Shown: positions 46,546-58,653 of the stretch, piece by piece
How the letters are laid out: each line of letters opens with the position of its first letter
Numbering within the stretch: position 1 is the stretch's first letter
Assembly: GCA_023014335.1 (NCBI GenBank)
Contig: JAECYW010000006.1
Location: forward strand, 62,001 to 126,000
Length of the DNA stretch: 64,000 nucleotides
Direction: 5' to 3'
Origin: Galerina marginata
Taxonomy: Eukaryota; Basidiomycota; Agaricomycetes; Agaricales; Galerinaceae
The notes under the pieces: model-generated
Database searches by the model: none
Told to the model about the DNA's origin: nothing
The model's input: the letters and a program-made list of their open reading frames with translations, nothing else
Program-made: the position numbers and the translations under genes

Positions 46546-47954
46546 CCCAGTGAAAATCGACTCTGCACAGTTCCGCGCGGAGCTGCAAATATCGGCATTG
46601 AAGGACGAAATCGGCGAATATCCGCCTCTCTCCGAGATTCCCTGCCGCGGCCATTCGTTGACTTTTTTGGTCAACGTCATCTCGGCTTTTCATTCGCGAT
46701 TCGTTCCCCAAAGTCGTCGACTGGACAGGCACTCGAAAATGATATATATATCTAAGGCCTTCACGAGCATCGCCATTCTCTTCCTTCCTTCCTTCCCCCA
46801 CCTTCCTCACTTCCCCCCTCTGTCTTTTTCTCCTGCAGGTTGCTCTGCCCGTGCCGCACGCCTCTCGCATCTCGCGTTCGTCCAAAATTCCTCGGGGAGT
46901 ACAGATGGATGTTTGGGCACCCAGAGGCGTGGAGGGTTTGGCTGAGGGGCTCGAGGTAAGCAGACTCTTGTTTTAGACGAGTGAACTCTGATCATTACAT
47001 GTACAAGGCGACTGCATGCACTCTAGACACATCGATAGACCATCTTCTGGCCTCCAAGTGGCTCTTCTGACCGTTTTCACTCCATATATGCGCTTCGTTA
47101 TGGCAAGGTGAGCAAGTCTCGTTCTAGTTGGACTACTGGCGAGGCGGCTCACTATCAACGTCCCCTTCTCAGACTCTGTATCGGCTCAAGTCGCTTTTAT
47201 TCGACGTCGGCTTTCTATCAACTCCATGTCAGTATGTAGTTTTGCGATTTGATTGGTTTTTCCTTTGCTGATGTTCCGATTACCCGCGCAAATGATGTCT
47301 AGATCTCTCAGATACAAGCTCTATTCGCCGCATTGACCGAAAATTGTCTGGTACGTCGTTTAGTCTCGACTTATCATACATGTACTGAATTCCCTAATTT
47401 TTGGCCGTAGTAATTACTAATCGGCTTGTGGCGAATGCGAAGACTTTCAACAACGGCATCAGAGAAGCTCTGGTGAGCCTAACGTCATTCATGTAACACA
47501 TCCTATCCGATCTCAATAACTTACACAGGTTTTCAATCTCCTTCGATGACGTTCAGTGCAAGGGTAGTGCGTAGAGGACTGGGCCCAGGCAGCTATAAAA
47601 GGTAGGAGTAGGTAGGCGCAGGTAGGCGCAGATAGACACAGGTAGACGCAGATAGACGCAGATAATACATATATTTTCTCGGATTCTCTCGGATTCACTC
47701 AGATTAATGGGGGAAAATAAAGGCACAAAAACGAATGGTCTATTTCTGTAAACGGAGGCTCACAGCAGAATTTCGCGGTTAACTACGGGAAACGGCAGAA
47801 AAATCTGAAGCAAGTGCGGAAATTTGCGGGAAAAAATCCGCAAAAGGGACAAAATCCCACTTCATCCGCGACTTTCTGACGTCCCGACAGTCACCGGAAT
47901 CTGCAGATACTTTGCGGATATCTGCGGCTAAACTCAGAGTCGACTTTCACTGGG
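46546..47954. mobile_element. TIR element inserted in satellite repeat, with 7-bp target duplication
   Basis: Ends are CCCAGTGAAAATCGACTCTG and its inverse CAGAGTCGACTTTCACTGGG. AGTCATG is duplicated on both sides (46539-46545 and 47955-47961). Removing the 1409 bp restores CAGTGAACAGTCATGACTTG, which matches the uninterrupted satellite unit at about 16900 (CAGTGGCCAGTCATGACTTG). No transposase is recognisable inside, so it is probably non-autonomous. The TIR resembles that of 57477-58653 (CCCAGTGGAAGTCGGTCATG). The 7- to 8-bp duplication would suit a hAT-like element, unproven. Confidence 0.8.
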
Positions 47955-48318
47955 AGTCATGACTTGTTCCAGGAACAAGTAAGTTCGCTTTTTTGACTGC
48001 TTCACTCACTGACCAGTCCTTCATTGTTCCAGGAACAAATCACTTCGCATTTTTCACTGTCTCAGTCATGGCTTGTTCCAGGAGCAAGTAAGTTCGCTTT
48101 TTTCACTGCCTGGCCTCACTCTACATGTCCCTATCACCAAACGCGCCTCACCCTACGTGTCCCTACCACCAAATTCACCTCGCCCTACCCGTCTCTACCG
48201 CCAAACGCGCCTCACCCTACCCATCTCTACCGCCGAACTCGCTGTCCCTACCCTGCCCTACCCTACCCTATGGCTCAACCCTACCCTACCGATGTCAAAA
48301 GTGCCCCATAACCCTAAG
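47955..48318 (+). repeat. satellite terminus with 32-bp tandem repeat, copy 2
   Basis: Three palindromes (47962, 48023, 48071) followed by the CACCCTACCCGTCTCTACC tandem and the terminal CCATAACCCTAAG. Nearly identical to 17124-17512; differences are a few substitutions and one 32-bp unit fewer plus a CCCTACCCTGCC expansion. Confidence 0.8.
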
Positions 48319-48335
48319 TCTGGTTTCAATAGGGA

Positions 48336-48798
48336 TTACAGCACTTTGCAAATAGCTTGACAGTAACGGCCCGGGAAAGAAAGAGAAGAAGATTAACCCT
48401 AGATTAGCACTTAGCGCTAAATCACCGCTCCTGCGCTTCCAAATGGACAGAAAAAAGGATATGGCTCTGGGAAGGTATCCTAAAAGCAAACGGAGGTCTA
48501 CGAGATCGTTTTGTCGCGCCAGAATTGTTAAATGTTGGGTGAATGGGCGGGAACTCAATTTAGGGTTACGTAGGGCTGCCCATGTATCTGATGGCCGCAA
48601 TACCTATAGAAAAAATGCAAAGCTCATCTACAAAAGCTTATAGAATGATACAGACGGCCTATCTAAACATTCTACAAAATTTGGTAGGTGTTCTACCAGC
48701 CAGAAGTGCGAGAACCGGTCAAACCCTATCGCGGGGTTTCTTTTTCTTTTCTTTCTTTCCCAGGCCATTACTGTCAACCTTTTTGCAAACCGCTGTAA
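48336..48798. mobile_element. MITE with ~55-bp TIRs, Tc1/mariner-like ends
   Basis: Left TTACAGCACTTTGCAAATAG, TTGACAGTAACGGCCCGGG mirrors the right end (reverse complement TTACAGCGGTTTGCAAAAAG, TTGACAGTAATGGCCTGGG). The TACAGC terminus and flanking TA fit Tc1/mariner. About 460 bp, non-coding, sitting between the satellite terminus and the Plavaka remnant. Confidence 0.7.
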
Positions 48799-48811
48799 CT
48801 TACTCAATTTC

Positions 48812-50478
48812 ATTGTAGCCCTTTACTCATGGATTTCCGCGAGCAGATATCCATGAACTCCTTGCTCCCGACCTTTTGCACCAACTGATCAAGGGCGTGT
48901 TTAAAGATCATCTTGTAACGTGGGTGGGCGATTATTTAGTCTTAACGCATGGAGAGGCAGTCGCCTTGGAAATTATAGAGGACATTGACCATCGGTAAGC
49001 ATCCTCTCCTTAAAAAGTATTGCGCCCTGCTCTAACTCGATATTCAGTATCTCAGCAGTTCCACCTTACCCTGGTCTACGCCGATTCCCAGATGGCCGGG
49101 ACTATCATCAGTGGACAGGCGATGACTCAAAAGCACTGATGAAGGTCTGTCCCTTTCAATTATGGTTTGGAAGTTCCAGTGACTTACATTATAACAGGTA
49201 TATCTTGCTGCAATTGCAGGCTATCTACCATCATCCATGGTCCAGTGCATCGCAATGTTCATGGATGCGTGTTATATAGCCCGCCGAAATGCAATCACCG
49301 GTCCAGCTCTCGAACATTTTCGTTCGTGCGTTGAGAAGTTTCACACTCTGCGAAATATATTGCGGCAGGTGTTTGAGCTTCAATATCTCTTCCACGTCAA
49401 CATGCGCTCCTCCACTATTTTTATTCAATCCTCCTCTTTGGCTCCCCTAATGGACACTGTGCAGAGTCCAAACACATCAAAGCTGTGAAGGAGCCGTGGC
49501 GTCGGTCAAGTCGTCACCGTGCACTCATACAAATGTTACGAACCCTTGTTCGAATGGACAAGATGGGGGCACTTCACCGTTTATTCACCAAGAGAGGCAT
49601 GTTGGCAGGAACAACATCGTCCTACATGGCGCGGATGAAGGCTGAAGATATTTTGGACGAGGCTGAGAATCTAGCGGGTTGTGATGGGCCGGAGGACGAC
49701 GACGAAGATGACGGTGCAGTGTCGGGTAGTCTGTCTGGTGCACTATCCGAAGTCAACCTCGCATCTAAATTTGGTATATACCAGCTTGCTGTCATGCGGT
49801 GTGTTGCTGATTGAATCCAATCCAGAATCTTGCTACCCTCGTAATCTTCATGCCCTTGCTGAATTCATTCATCAACCAAAGTTTCCTCTTGCCCTACGCC
49901 GGTTCCTCTTCATGCATAACAACCCCGATTCAGAGCCTCCCATTGACATGGAACAGCTACCTTCGTTTGACGGTGACATCAAGGTTTATCACTCCGCAGT
50001 TGCAATTTACTATGCACCAAGCGATTTGTGCGGAGCTGGTGGCTTACATCGTGAGCGCATTCGCTCAACGCCGTCTTTCCATGGTCATGAACGCCGCGAC
50101 ACTGTGTTTGTGGTTCTCGATGAGTCCAAGCATGGAATGGAGGGTATGGAAATCGGACGCGTACTTCTTTTTTTCTCGTTCACCTATCGTAGGAAATTTT
50201 TTTCATGTGCACTTATCAATTGGTTTGTGCATGACGAGGAGCCCGATCGTGACACTGGCATGTGGACTGTGCAGCTGGAGCACGATAGGCGGGGACTGCC
50301 AACGGTTGAAGTCATAGACATCGAGACTATTGCTCGAGGCGCTCATCTTCTTCCCGTTTATGGTTCGTCACGGGTTCCTGAAGATTTTAGCCATCACGAT
50401 GCTTTGGATAGCTTCAACTCTTTCTTCGTCAACCATTTTATTGACCACCACGCTCACGAATTCATTACTATGACTTAA
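48812..50478 (+). pseudogene. Plavaka-type (CACTA-like) transposase, C-terminal remnant
   Basis: The conceptual chain begins [37 protein letters not shown], which is the hallmark of Plavaka transposases in Agaricomycetes. After a short intron come PPYPGLRRFPDGRDYHQWTG, DDSKALMKVYLAAIAGYLP and MFMDACYIARRNAIT. The frame then breaks near 49440-49485, resuming with KEPWRRSSRHRALIQMLRTL. A further shift at about 49810 leads to RNLHALAEFIHQPKFPLALR and a C-terminus ending at 50478. The N-terminal zinc finger and first half of the catalytic region are missing and at least one frameshift is present, so it is inactive. Plavaka elements transpose by a DDE mechanism; no TIRs could be assigned. Confidence 0.8.
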
Positions 50479-52340
50479 TTAATTTTATTTGCAGTGTAAC
50501 TTAGTGTAGATTGTATTATTGGTGGGTTTCGAGGTTTCAAGGTTCCAAAGTTTCCGGAACCCAGAAAACCTAAAAAACCAGAGAAAACCGGGAACTAATT
50601 TGCCGTTTTGCTGATGTAAACTGGTTTAATCTTTCCGACAGACAATCTAGTTTAATCTATCTTTTTGCAACTTTAAACTGGTTTAAACTCTAATCTTTCC
50701 CGACGAACGTGCATGCGGCTCGGACTTCAGATTAGTTCAATCTAATCTGAGCAGTTGGCTGCTCTAGTGTTTAAGCAAAACCCTTATGGTTTTTTCCACC
50801 TCGGTATCTACAACACCGGTGACCTGCATCTCTTCACAACCACGATATCATCAGCGCTGCGACTGTGGTTAGTGGTTACGAGCCATCAGGCTTTTATCAG
50901 CGGTGTCGACGAAAGAAGTAAAGCCCACCTTGTCGAGGTTTATTTCCGGCCTTCGTTAGGTACGTATGAACTCGTTCTTTATTCAAGAAGTTGATTATTA
51001 AAACTCGCCGCAGATCACATACACTGCAAGGGCGAACGATTTAGTGAAGCTGCGGCTTTTCATTAGGCTTTGGGAAAGTGTCTTACATGCTCGGGATTCT
51101 CGACTGAGGTACGTCATCTCCAGGTCCTGACTTCATCGTACCCTTAAACTTACCTCCTTTCTCAGACTTTATGATAGAGACCAGCGCTGAATTTGGACTG
51201 GATTTTAGCCCAGTACTCCCCTCTCGCGAAAGACCTGTTCGTATTGTCTACAGTCACGTCTCTTTGGAGCCCAGCAGTAGGTGCGAGGCCCGTCGACTCC
51301 AACTACATCAATAACAAATTATCAATGCCAGCCCTAACCAATGATCGACAACACTGTCTATATTGTGCGTGGCCACTGGCCCCGACAGTGTGAGCGGCTT
51401 CCTATGATCCCCTGGATCGTCCCACTCAGTACCCTCCAGACCGTACATGAATGGCTCGTGGCGGGACTTTCCTCACCTGGCAATGGCTCTCCAGCAAGCG
51501 TCATAAGGCTCGGCCTTACGATCTCGAGGAAGCGAAGTGCGGTACAGTCTCTCCTCTCCCCTTTCTCACCCTGTCCCAAACACTACTTGACAGGAACTCG
51601 ACGTCGAGTTCGTTGTTCCTCGCTTCAAAGGCTAGAAACCATCAAAGTGGTGTGAGGGTTCCCCTCTGTCTAGGCACAAAATCCCCAATAATATACCCGG
51701 TTTCGAACGAACTGCATGCTAGGTAAATTTATATTTCAATTTCCTTTCCTTTTTCGTACCGTTCACGATGCGCCACATCGTCGATCACTTCTGAAACTGT
51801 TCCTTAGCAATTTTCCCTTCCTACCATTAATTCCGAAGGTATTTTTCTTCTATTCTTCATTCGTCTGCCTGATTGTTTCCTTTTCACTGTGTTTCATAAA
51901 TTCTACATTTCCCCATTTTGATCTCTACGTAGACTTTAAATACGGAGTCTTATGTTGTAGATCCTCAGTTGAATTTGAGTATTCTTCTCACCCCATCGTC
52001 GTTAGTACCTCGCGGCTCGGTTTCTACGATAGAAACGTCGCTTGGCATCGTTCTGGATCGCTCCCACCGTATCGCCCTCGTTTCTCGCATCAAAATACAT
52101 TTATTATCAATTTATCTACTGACTACCACCCACCTACCTTAGGATCCCCTCGAACCACCACGCAAACGGAGTTTGCGCCCCGCTTCGTTTCCACGAAGCA
52201 TTTCGAACTCACGCACTCACGTGCATCTTCAGTGGGGTTACATGTCAGGTATTTTTTTTTAGCTCCATCCTCCCTTCTCTCATTGAATATGGATCTGAGC
52301 TGATAATTCATCTGTTAGACAGACCATCTACCACCTGCGT
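50479..52340 (+). other. degenerate region with possible gene fragments
   Basis: 50530-50740 holds repeated TTTAAACTGGTTTAA-like and AACTGGTTTAATCTTT pieces. 50755-51655 contains successive short frames (PYGFFHLGIYNTGDLHLFTT; KDLFVLSTVTSLWSPAVG; TFLTWQWLSSKRHKARPYDL) that could be exons of one decayed gene on the plus strand. I do not recognise the family and cannot join them in frame. The 51716-52303 frame opens without ATG support and is not called. Confidence 0.3.
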
Positions 52341-52346
52341 CATCTC

Positions 52347-53290
52347 TCAAAGTCGGCGTAAGATGCCGGCCTGGTATCTGTGCAGTGAAGCGTCGAAGGC
52401 TGCGGCTTTCAGCTGGTTAGCGTCTGAAAGCCACCAACTGTCTTCTGATAGAGGTTTAGTAATATCACTACTATCCTGCGCTGTCTCGGGGTTTCTGCTA
52501 CGCCTCACACATGCGGGGTTTGAGACGGTATTTTGCCTGGTCAGAAATATCCACGAGCTTGGAAGCCATGAGTTGCTGTATGGAAGCAAGGGCTGTGAAA
52601 AATGGGAACGGATAGGAGGGAATGGAATACTTACTGCAGGATATATTTGCTCTGCATCAACTTTGCTGGCGGCGATGACAACTGATAACGCTAAATACAA
52701 CGCGAGTAGTACAGCCAGTTCAGCGAGTAAATAGTATCGCTCAATTGGCGAACTTGAAGAGCGGCTCACCATGGAAAAGTTGAACTTCGAGTTCAGCGAA
52801 AGTGTGCTTCTTTACGATATGAACCTGCGAAACAATTAGAGATGGAAGTTAAACGGGATCAGAGAGAGCATACAAACGAATCACTGAACATGCGACCGAA
52901 ATTTCCAGGTAGAATGCAGGCGTGCATATAAACGACTCTGTTTTCGTTAGCGCGGAAACAGCTTGTCGTCCAGGGAGGCGAGGAGAGGTCATGTACATTC
53001 GCCAAACTCGGAGAGAAATGTGACTGGCGAGACAGCCAATACCGCCGATGGCTGGAGGACTTACGACGTAGCAATAGGATGTACTCGACGCAGGGTACAT
53101 CGAGCAGGAGAAATAATTTAACACCGATCGTATAATTATAAGTTGGTGCAGGTGTTGAACATTGTGTATCGTACTCACCTCGACCAATGGAGCTGTGTGG
53201 ATATTCGCTAGGCTCGCAGAAGATCTATTATATCGGGAGGTCCAACTTATGTACGGCGAACGAAGCACGACGAAGAGAAACTCCAACTTG
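52347..53290 (-). other. possible remnant of a multi-span membrane protein gene
   Basis: Minus-strand frames contain hydrophobic stretches: YYLLAELAVLLALYLALSVV at 52.6-52.7 kb and PAIGGIGCLASHISLRVWRM at about 53.0 kb. Splice-like GTGAGT signals are interspersed. The arrangement is reminiscent of the seven-span DUF6533-type proteins common in Agaricomycetes, but I cannot assemble a continuous frame. Treat as tentative. Confidence 0.25.
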
Positions 53291-55030
53291 GTACAATCGG
53301 GATAAACACACGACGGTATGCAACATCATTTGACAAAAAATCATGCTAATGTTGAGGACACATATCCTTGTTCGAAGTGTATGATTTTTGTGAAGGTAGA
53401 ATGCCACCGTCGTGTAACCCGATGTGAGCGCTGGGCTAGACGCCGTGCAGGAGATTCGGAAAGGGGGTAAAGCGCACGAGTCTCAGAAGAAAATGAACGG
53501 TAACCCCGAGAGAAATTGGGCGATCTATATGTGAAGACTTAGATGGAGACCTAAAGAGTGAGAAAAGTATCACGACTGCCGAGACAGCTTGGCGAGTGAG
53601 GACTGGGGTGGGTTGCCAGCTAGTCTTAAACGATGATTTGTTGAGAAGTACTAGTTGGTGGACTGGGAAGCCTGAGGAAGTGTGCACAGAAGGTAACTGA
53701 ATAAGAAAGAGTAAGCTGACACTTAGAACGTGTAACTGTGCTTGGAAGCACGTCGCCATGAGTCAAAGTATTGATGATTGTAAGCACGGGCGAGAGGATA
53801 GGATCGTGGACCGGAATCCAACTGTTTCGTTCGAAAACCACGGATTCAAGGAGCCTGAGGACCTTGAGCAAGCATAACTTGAAGGAGAGGGAGAGATAAT
53901 CATCGCGAGGAGCCAGGAATAGAGATGGTCAACGATGAGGTGGGCGGTGGATTGCCAGGGGGTGAGAAGGAGAGGGTGAGCACAATGGGTTTGATAATCA
54001 GATTGTGGCATGATATGACATCGGTGGCTGTGCCCGCCCTCAGCACCACTATTCCGATTTTCAATTTGAACCGCACAACTCTCCACACAAGACTCGCCCT
54101 CGCTGACTTGAGATACTGCGCAGATTTTAACCTTCGCTTTGCTTTGTTATTGGTGTCCCCGTGAGCCCAAGCCAGTGGAATTTCTGGTGATTTGGACGCG
54201 ATGAACGTCTGTGTTAATGCTTTATGCTCATCCGTTATGGTTGGTTGGTCTGTAATCGTCCTGGCTCCTACTACCAGCTTCGAAGGAGAGTAAGAAAACA
54301 ACGGGAGAGAGAACGAGGATAAGAGGGTTTTAGTCCTGCTGGCAGTCGAGAGCCAGTTTGGCTAGCTTCGAAAACGATACTAGGTTCGTCATTCTTTCTC
54401 TTTTCTTATCGTACTCATTTCGTTCTTCAGCGCTCAGCTCTGACATTTCCGGTGTCAGATGGTCTGCCACCTAGGATGAAATTGGCTTTACTGCGAGAGT
54501 CTATTCCCGCAGTACAGGCAGCAGCCAGCACAAAGAAAACGACCAGATGAAGGGGATGGCTACCTCTCTTGACAACAAACTCCGAGTCAGTCCGTTTCAT
54601 ACGAAGGCAGTCGCTTTCATGATCGAGCTCGAACTGCCAAACGAGCTGTGTTTCGAGTAGGCCCGCCCCGCCCCGTCCTCGCCCTTTTGCTGCCTTCGTC
54701 CATCTCATGTGGCCCTCCGTCTCTTGGCCCCAATGTTGGTTTCATTAAGCACGGCCAACGGTTTAAAGCTACGAATATGTAATTCAAGCTCCTTACGTCG
54801 AACCTCAAGCTGGAGTCGACCTACCACTAACGGATCCATGCCAAGTTGGCTGTCGTCATGCTGCCCCCCTCCCCTTGCCTCCAGCCCCTACCTACTCTCT
54901 ACGCCCTACCCTCCATCTTTTCTCCTTTTCCCCACCTCTCCGACTTCCCGCTGTTCCATCGCACTGCGGCCTGCCCCCCTCCCTTTTCTCTAAACAGCCC
55001 GCCCTCTCTCCTTCTCCTCCACATCGATAT
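53291..55030. other. intergenic region, no confident gene
   Basis: Several overlapping frames on both strands (for example 53900-54301 minus, 133 aa) lack domains or consistent splice structure. 54840-55020 is pyrimidine-rich with many TCTCC/CCCTCC runs. Left boundary of the Tc1/mariner-like element is at about 55031. Confidence 0.4.
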
Positions 55031-55215
55031 TACAGCGCTTTCAGACTGTAATGGGATTTAGTGAATTTAGTGAAATTTTTCGTCACGATGACGTACGTCA
55101 CTTCCATTTTGGGAAACGGCTGCCAGAGCCGTCTGAAGTCGTCCTCAGCGTTTCCCCCGCTTTCTTCCCACCATCTTCGACCGCACAATCAATTATCACT
55201 ACATTTCCTATAACA

Positions 55216-56943
55216 ATGAGCGACGCTGACTTGAGTTACTGCTCCGAGGATGCTGGCTGCGAGTCTGATGATCGGTTGAGGGCATGGCCTCGGGTGAGAG
55301 TAAGTACCCGCATAGCCCTACAACTCAGCTCATTTTCGATGATTTCACCTAGTTGAGTTTGTGAACTTGACTCCCGGAACTATCAAAGCCCAGGATAAGA
55401 AGGAAAAAGCTAATGAGAAACGACGGAAAAGGGATCAACAGAAGCGCGACGAGAAGAAAGCAATGCTGCAGGAACAAGCAAAGGCCAAAAAACGAAAGGC
55501 TCTGCAGGATACCGACCTCAATTCCCCTTCTCAGCGCACGCACAAGGCCAAGAAGCCGAAGATTCAAAATGAAGACGATGACGACAACTATGAGGAGCCG
55601 CCCCAGCCAGCCAATCCGTCTAGCAGAAAGATGGGCAGAGTTGAAGCCAAGCCAGTTGTTCCGAAAGGTCCCTTCTTTTTCTATGCCGATCAACCCTATG
55701 AGGACTTCAAAAGGATTCTCGCGAAGGAGCTCCCGTGCAAAGTCAAGCTTCTTCCCTTAAAACAAATGATGTGGCGTTACGAGAAACCAGCTAACAATCC
55801 TAAGAAACCTCTGTGTAGCATTTGTGGATACGAAGCGTTGGCGATTTCGCTTGCAGGAAAGAGGTCTGATCATGTTATCTGTATCTCTATGCCCCCACCC
55901 GAAGCGGACAGCGCAGTGAGTCCTTTTCGCCCAATCTGCGAATTTCAAACGATAAAATGACAATTTATTAGTCTTGGGATACAGGCGAAGGTGATCATGT
56001 CCAAAAGCCCTATGATCATTATGAAGAAGTGGCCCTAATGGCACTTGGCATTCAAGACATGACCGCAAAGGCGCAGATCGTTTGTAGGCCGGCTTGTTCA
56101 ACTTTTTTATTGCTAAACTATCTATATTTTAGGCTAACATAGCAAACGACGCAGATGGGCATTTGAACCGTCTCGAGGAAAAGTATCCGATCGGAAATTG
56201 TGATTTATTCCCCCATATGCGTATCTTCAAGCGCGTTATAGGTCCCAAAACTCATTACTGGGAATTGACTCGCATTCGCCTTCAGCTTTGGGCTAATTCT
56301 TTGGTATGCGAACTCGTATCTCTTATGTTACATGTATTTTTTCTAACAGCTTCGTATGTAGGCTATCAAAAAGTCTGATGTCACGCTCGATGTGCCTCCT
56401 CTTTCGACCCATTTTGATGCCAGTGCATGCATCAAGCCCAAGCAAACAAAGCCCGACGATGCGCCAATGGCTGAGGCCCATGCTCCTGCCCCTCAGATGA
56501 ATATGTACGCCCCTCAGTATCCTCCGCCGCCACCGCCTTGGGGATATGGCCAATACCCGATGCCAGGATATGGCCCAACAGGACCATATGCGTACCCACC
56601 GCCTCCGCCGCAATATCACCCACCATACGCCCAACAACCTGGACCGATTACAACTTTCCAAGCTGACGACTTTTCCGTTTCATCGCCTGGAGATGCTCTT
56701 CGTCTGCGTGTGCCGCTGGCCGACTTCTGCGCCCGCTACGACGTCTCCAAGTCTGACGAGGATAAGCTCGCTCTGCTCGAATATAAACCAGGCAATCAAG
56801 AGGTGCTCAAGCTCGAGTCTGAAGAGTGGAAAGGAGTGAACTTCACAAAGCTGGGTTGGAGCGCGTTTCTGAAGGCTCACAAGAAGTTTATTCAAGACGT
56901 TAGGGATGGTTCGTGGGTTCGCGTTCCAGAAAGTCTCCCGTGA
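55216..56943 (+). CDS. passenger gene of Tc1/mariner-like element, 500 aa, unknown
   Basis: Exons 55216-55299, 55358-55915, 55972-56079, 56133-56303 and 56362-56943 join in frame to 500 aa. All introns are GT-AG, 53-58 bp. Residues ~30-80 are strongly basic and coiled-coil-like (KEKANEKRRKRDQQKRDEKK). Then comes FFFYADQPYEDFKRILAKEL with a single CxxC (PLCSICGYEAL), a Pro/Tyr-rich linker (QYPPPPPPWGYGQYPMPGYG) and a compact C-terminus (FCARYDVSKSDEDKLALLEY ... WKGVNFTKLGWSAFLKAHKK). It is not a transposase I recognise. The intact frame beside a ruined transposase suggests it is retained or was recently active. A DNA-binding accessory role is a guess from its basic region and position inside the TIRs. 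Confidence 0.75.
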
Positions 56944-57476
56944 TCTTGCAGTTTGTTTTCCGTGCTTTTAGATGCCTATTCTGCATGTGTGGCTTCACTT
57001 ACTAGTATCTTCATCTTGGGCCTCGGACCTTCTGAAACTGTGGTATACTTGCTCTCGTTACTAAATCACGCACTTAGAATAGAACTGGATGTGAGATAGA
57101 CTTTCAATTGTATTTGTTGTGCATCCGATCACGTCAATAAACTGTCTAGCGAATGTAACCAGCATGTTTGAACCACCCAACAGCCATTGTCGGTGTAATA
57201 CACGCACAAGCCTCAAGTAATGCGTTAATTGCATCTTCTGGCCGGCGGATTGTAAATCCATGTCGACGAAGAAAGGCCTTGACTGCAAGAAGTAGATCAG
57301 TTGTCGGACTTCACGAACAGTAACCAAAGACTCACGAGTGCTGAAAGACTCTTCGATGGGATTGAAGTCCGGAGAGTATGCAGGGAGGTAAAGAATCAGG
57401 CACCCGGCAGCCCTAACCAAATCAACAAGGGCATCATTGTGATGGATACGACAGTTGTCCAGAACAAGGACTGATC

Positions 57477-58653
57477 CCCAGTGGAAGTCGGTCATGCGCT
57501 GGTCTGTGATTATCTGAGCTCAGTCGAGCGTACAGATGAAAATTTCCCTGTGCAGATTTTTTTCGGGGGATTTCTGCGTGATTTTGGCAACGGATCTATT
57601 AATAAATTGGTATGAATTTTTACTCGCAGAATATCTTGAGCTCATCTGCTTGTATCGGTGAATATCGATGAATAACTGAGGTAAGACGGGGTATATTGCA
57701 CGGTTTAATACTACATTGATCCTGTAGATAATCCCCTTTGCGAATCCGTTTCTCCGTACATATCAGCAAATCGAATAAAAAAGCTACAGGGCAGCGTAGA
57801 TCCCAATCGGCAATAATGAAAGTAAGGGGACGCAAACATGGCTTTGAAACGCACGAGTCAGTGCGGGGAGACTTTACCGTTTCAGAATTAGAGTTGAAAA
57901 CATAAGGAGAGAGATTCTTGGACTTACGAGGCATTGGACAACCGAGTACGGCGAACGAAGCGCATATAGTCGACATTTTGACATTGAAATGCTCTGTAAA
58001 TACGATTAGCACGTGTTGAAAGGACGTTGGATGCCTCTTACGTTCATCTCTAATTTTAACAACTAGGGGTACAAAAGTCAATTAGAAACGAGTTAGTATA
58101 GAATGAAGATAACAGGTTTATAAGTACAGTCACCTGTTTCCCTCAAAACACCGTTCCCCATTCTAATCCTTCGATCCAAGACATCTAGATAATGGTTAAT
58201 CTGGAGATTGGGTGAGAGGAAGTGGAAGAATGACTTAAGCGTCCTTCGACGGGGTGTTTGGAGTCCGGGACTGCATCGTCTCCAGGAAACGGATAGATGT
58301 AAGCTGGATGCTGGCGGCGGCGGCGAGCGCTGATTCGGACAAGAGAGGTGGTCAGGGGAGGTGGTGGGGGGAAGAAAGGATGGGACGAGGAATCTAGAGT
58401 TCGTCGTTTTATATAAGATGACAGGCGGGAGTCGACTCTAAGATCAGCGAACTGAAGCACAAAGAAAACGGGAAGCCAGAAATGGTTTCGATGACATCTT
58501 TGAAGCAAATTTCAAACTCAGATGGTTGTCCACCTCTGGGTCGGACTGCGAAAGCACAGAATCGCACAGAGTTGCAGGCACGCACAGATCAACGCATAGA
58601 CTGTCCCGTCGTGCAGACTTGCTCAGACCAGCGCATGACCGACTTCCACTGGG
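57477..58653. mobile_element. nested TIR element inside the transposase, ACTGATC duplication
   Basis: Ends are CCCAGTGGAAGTCGGTCATG, CGCTGGTCTG and the exact inverse at 58624-58653, a 30-bp nearly perfect TIR. ACTGATC is repeated on both flanks (57470-57476 and 58654-58660), and its removal rejoins the transposase frame. No transposase of its own is visible. A minus-strand frame at 57620-58081 is not recognised. Its TIR resembles that of the 46546-47954 element, so both belong to one family still mobile after the Tc1/mariner element arrived. Confidence 0.85.
57653..57760 (+). repeat. dispersed repeat fragment, copy 2
   Basis: Matches 232-365; see that entry. Lies inside the nested TIR element, which suggests that copy 1 is a fragment of a relative. 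Confidence 0.5.

Noticed and set aside
51716..52303. 195-aa plus-strand open frame
   Set aside because: The first codon is not ATG at the stated start, the sequence is Phe/Ser/Leu-rich as in random A/T-rich DNA, and no domain is visible.
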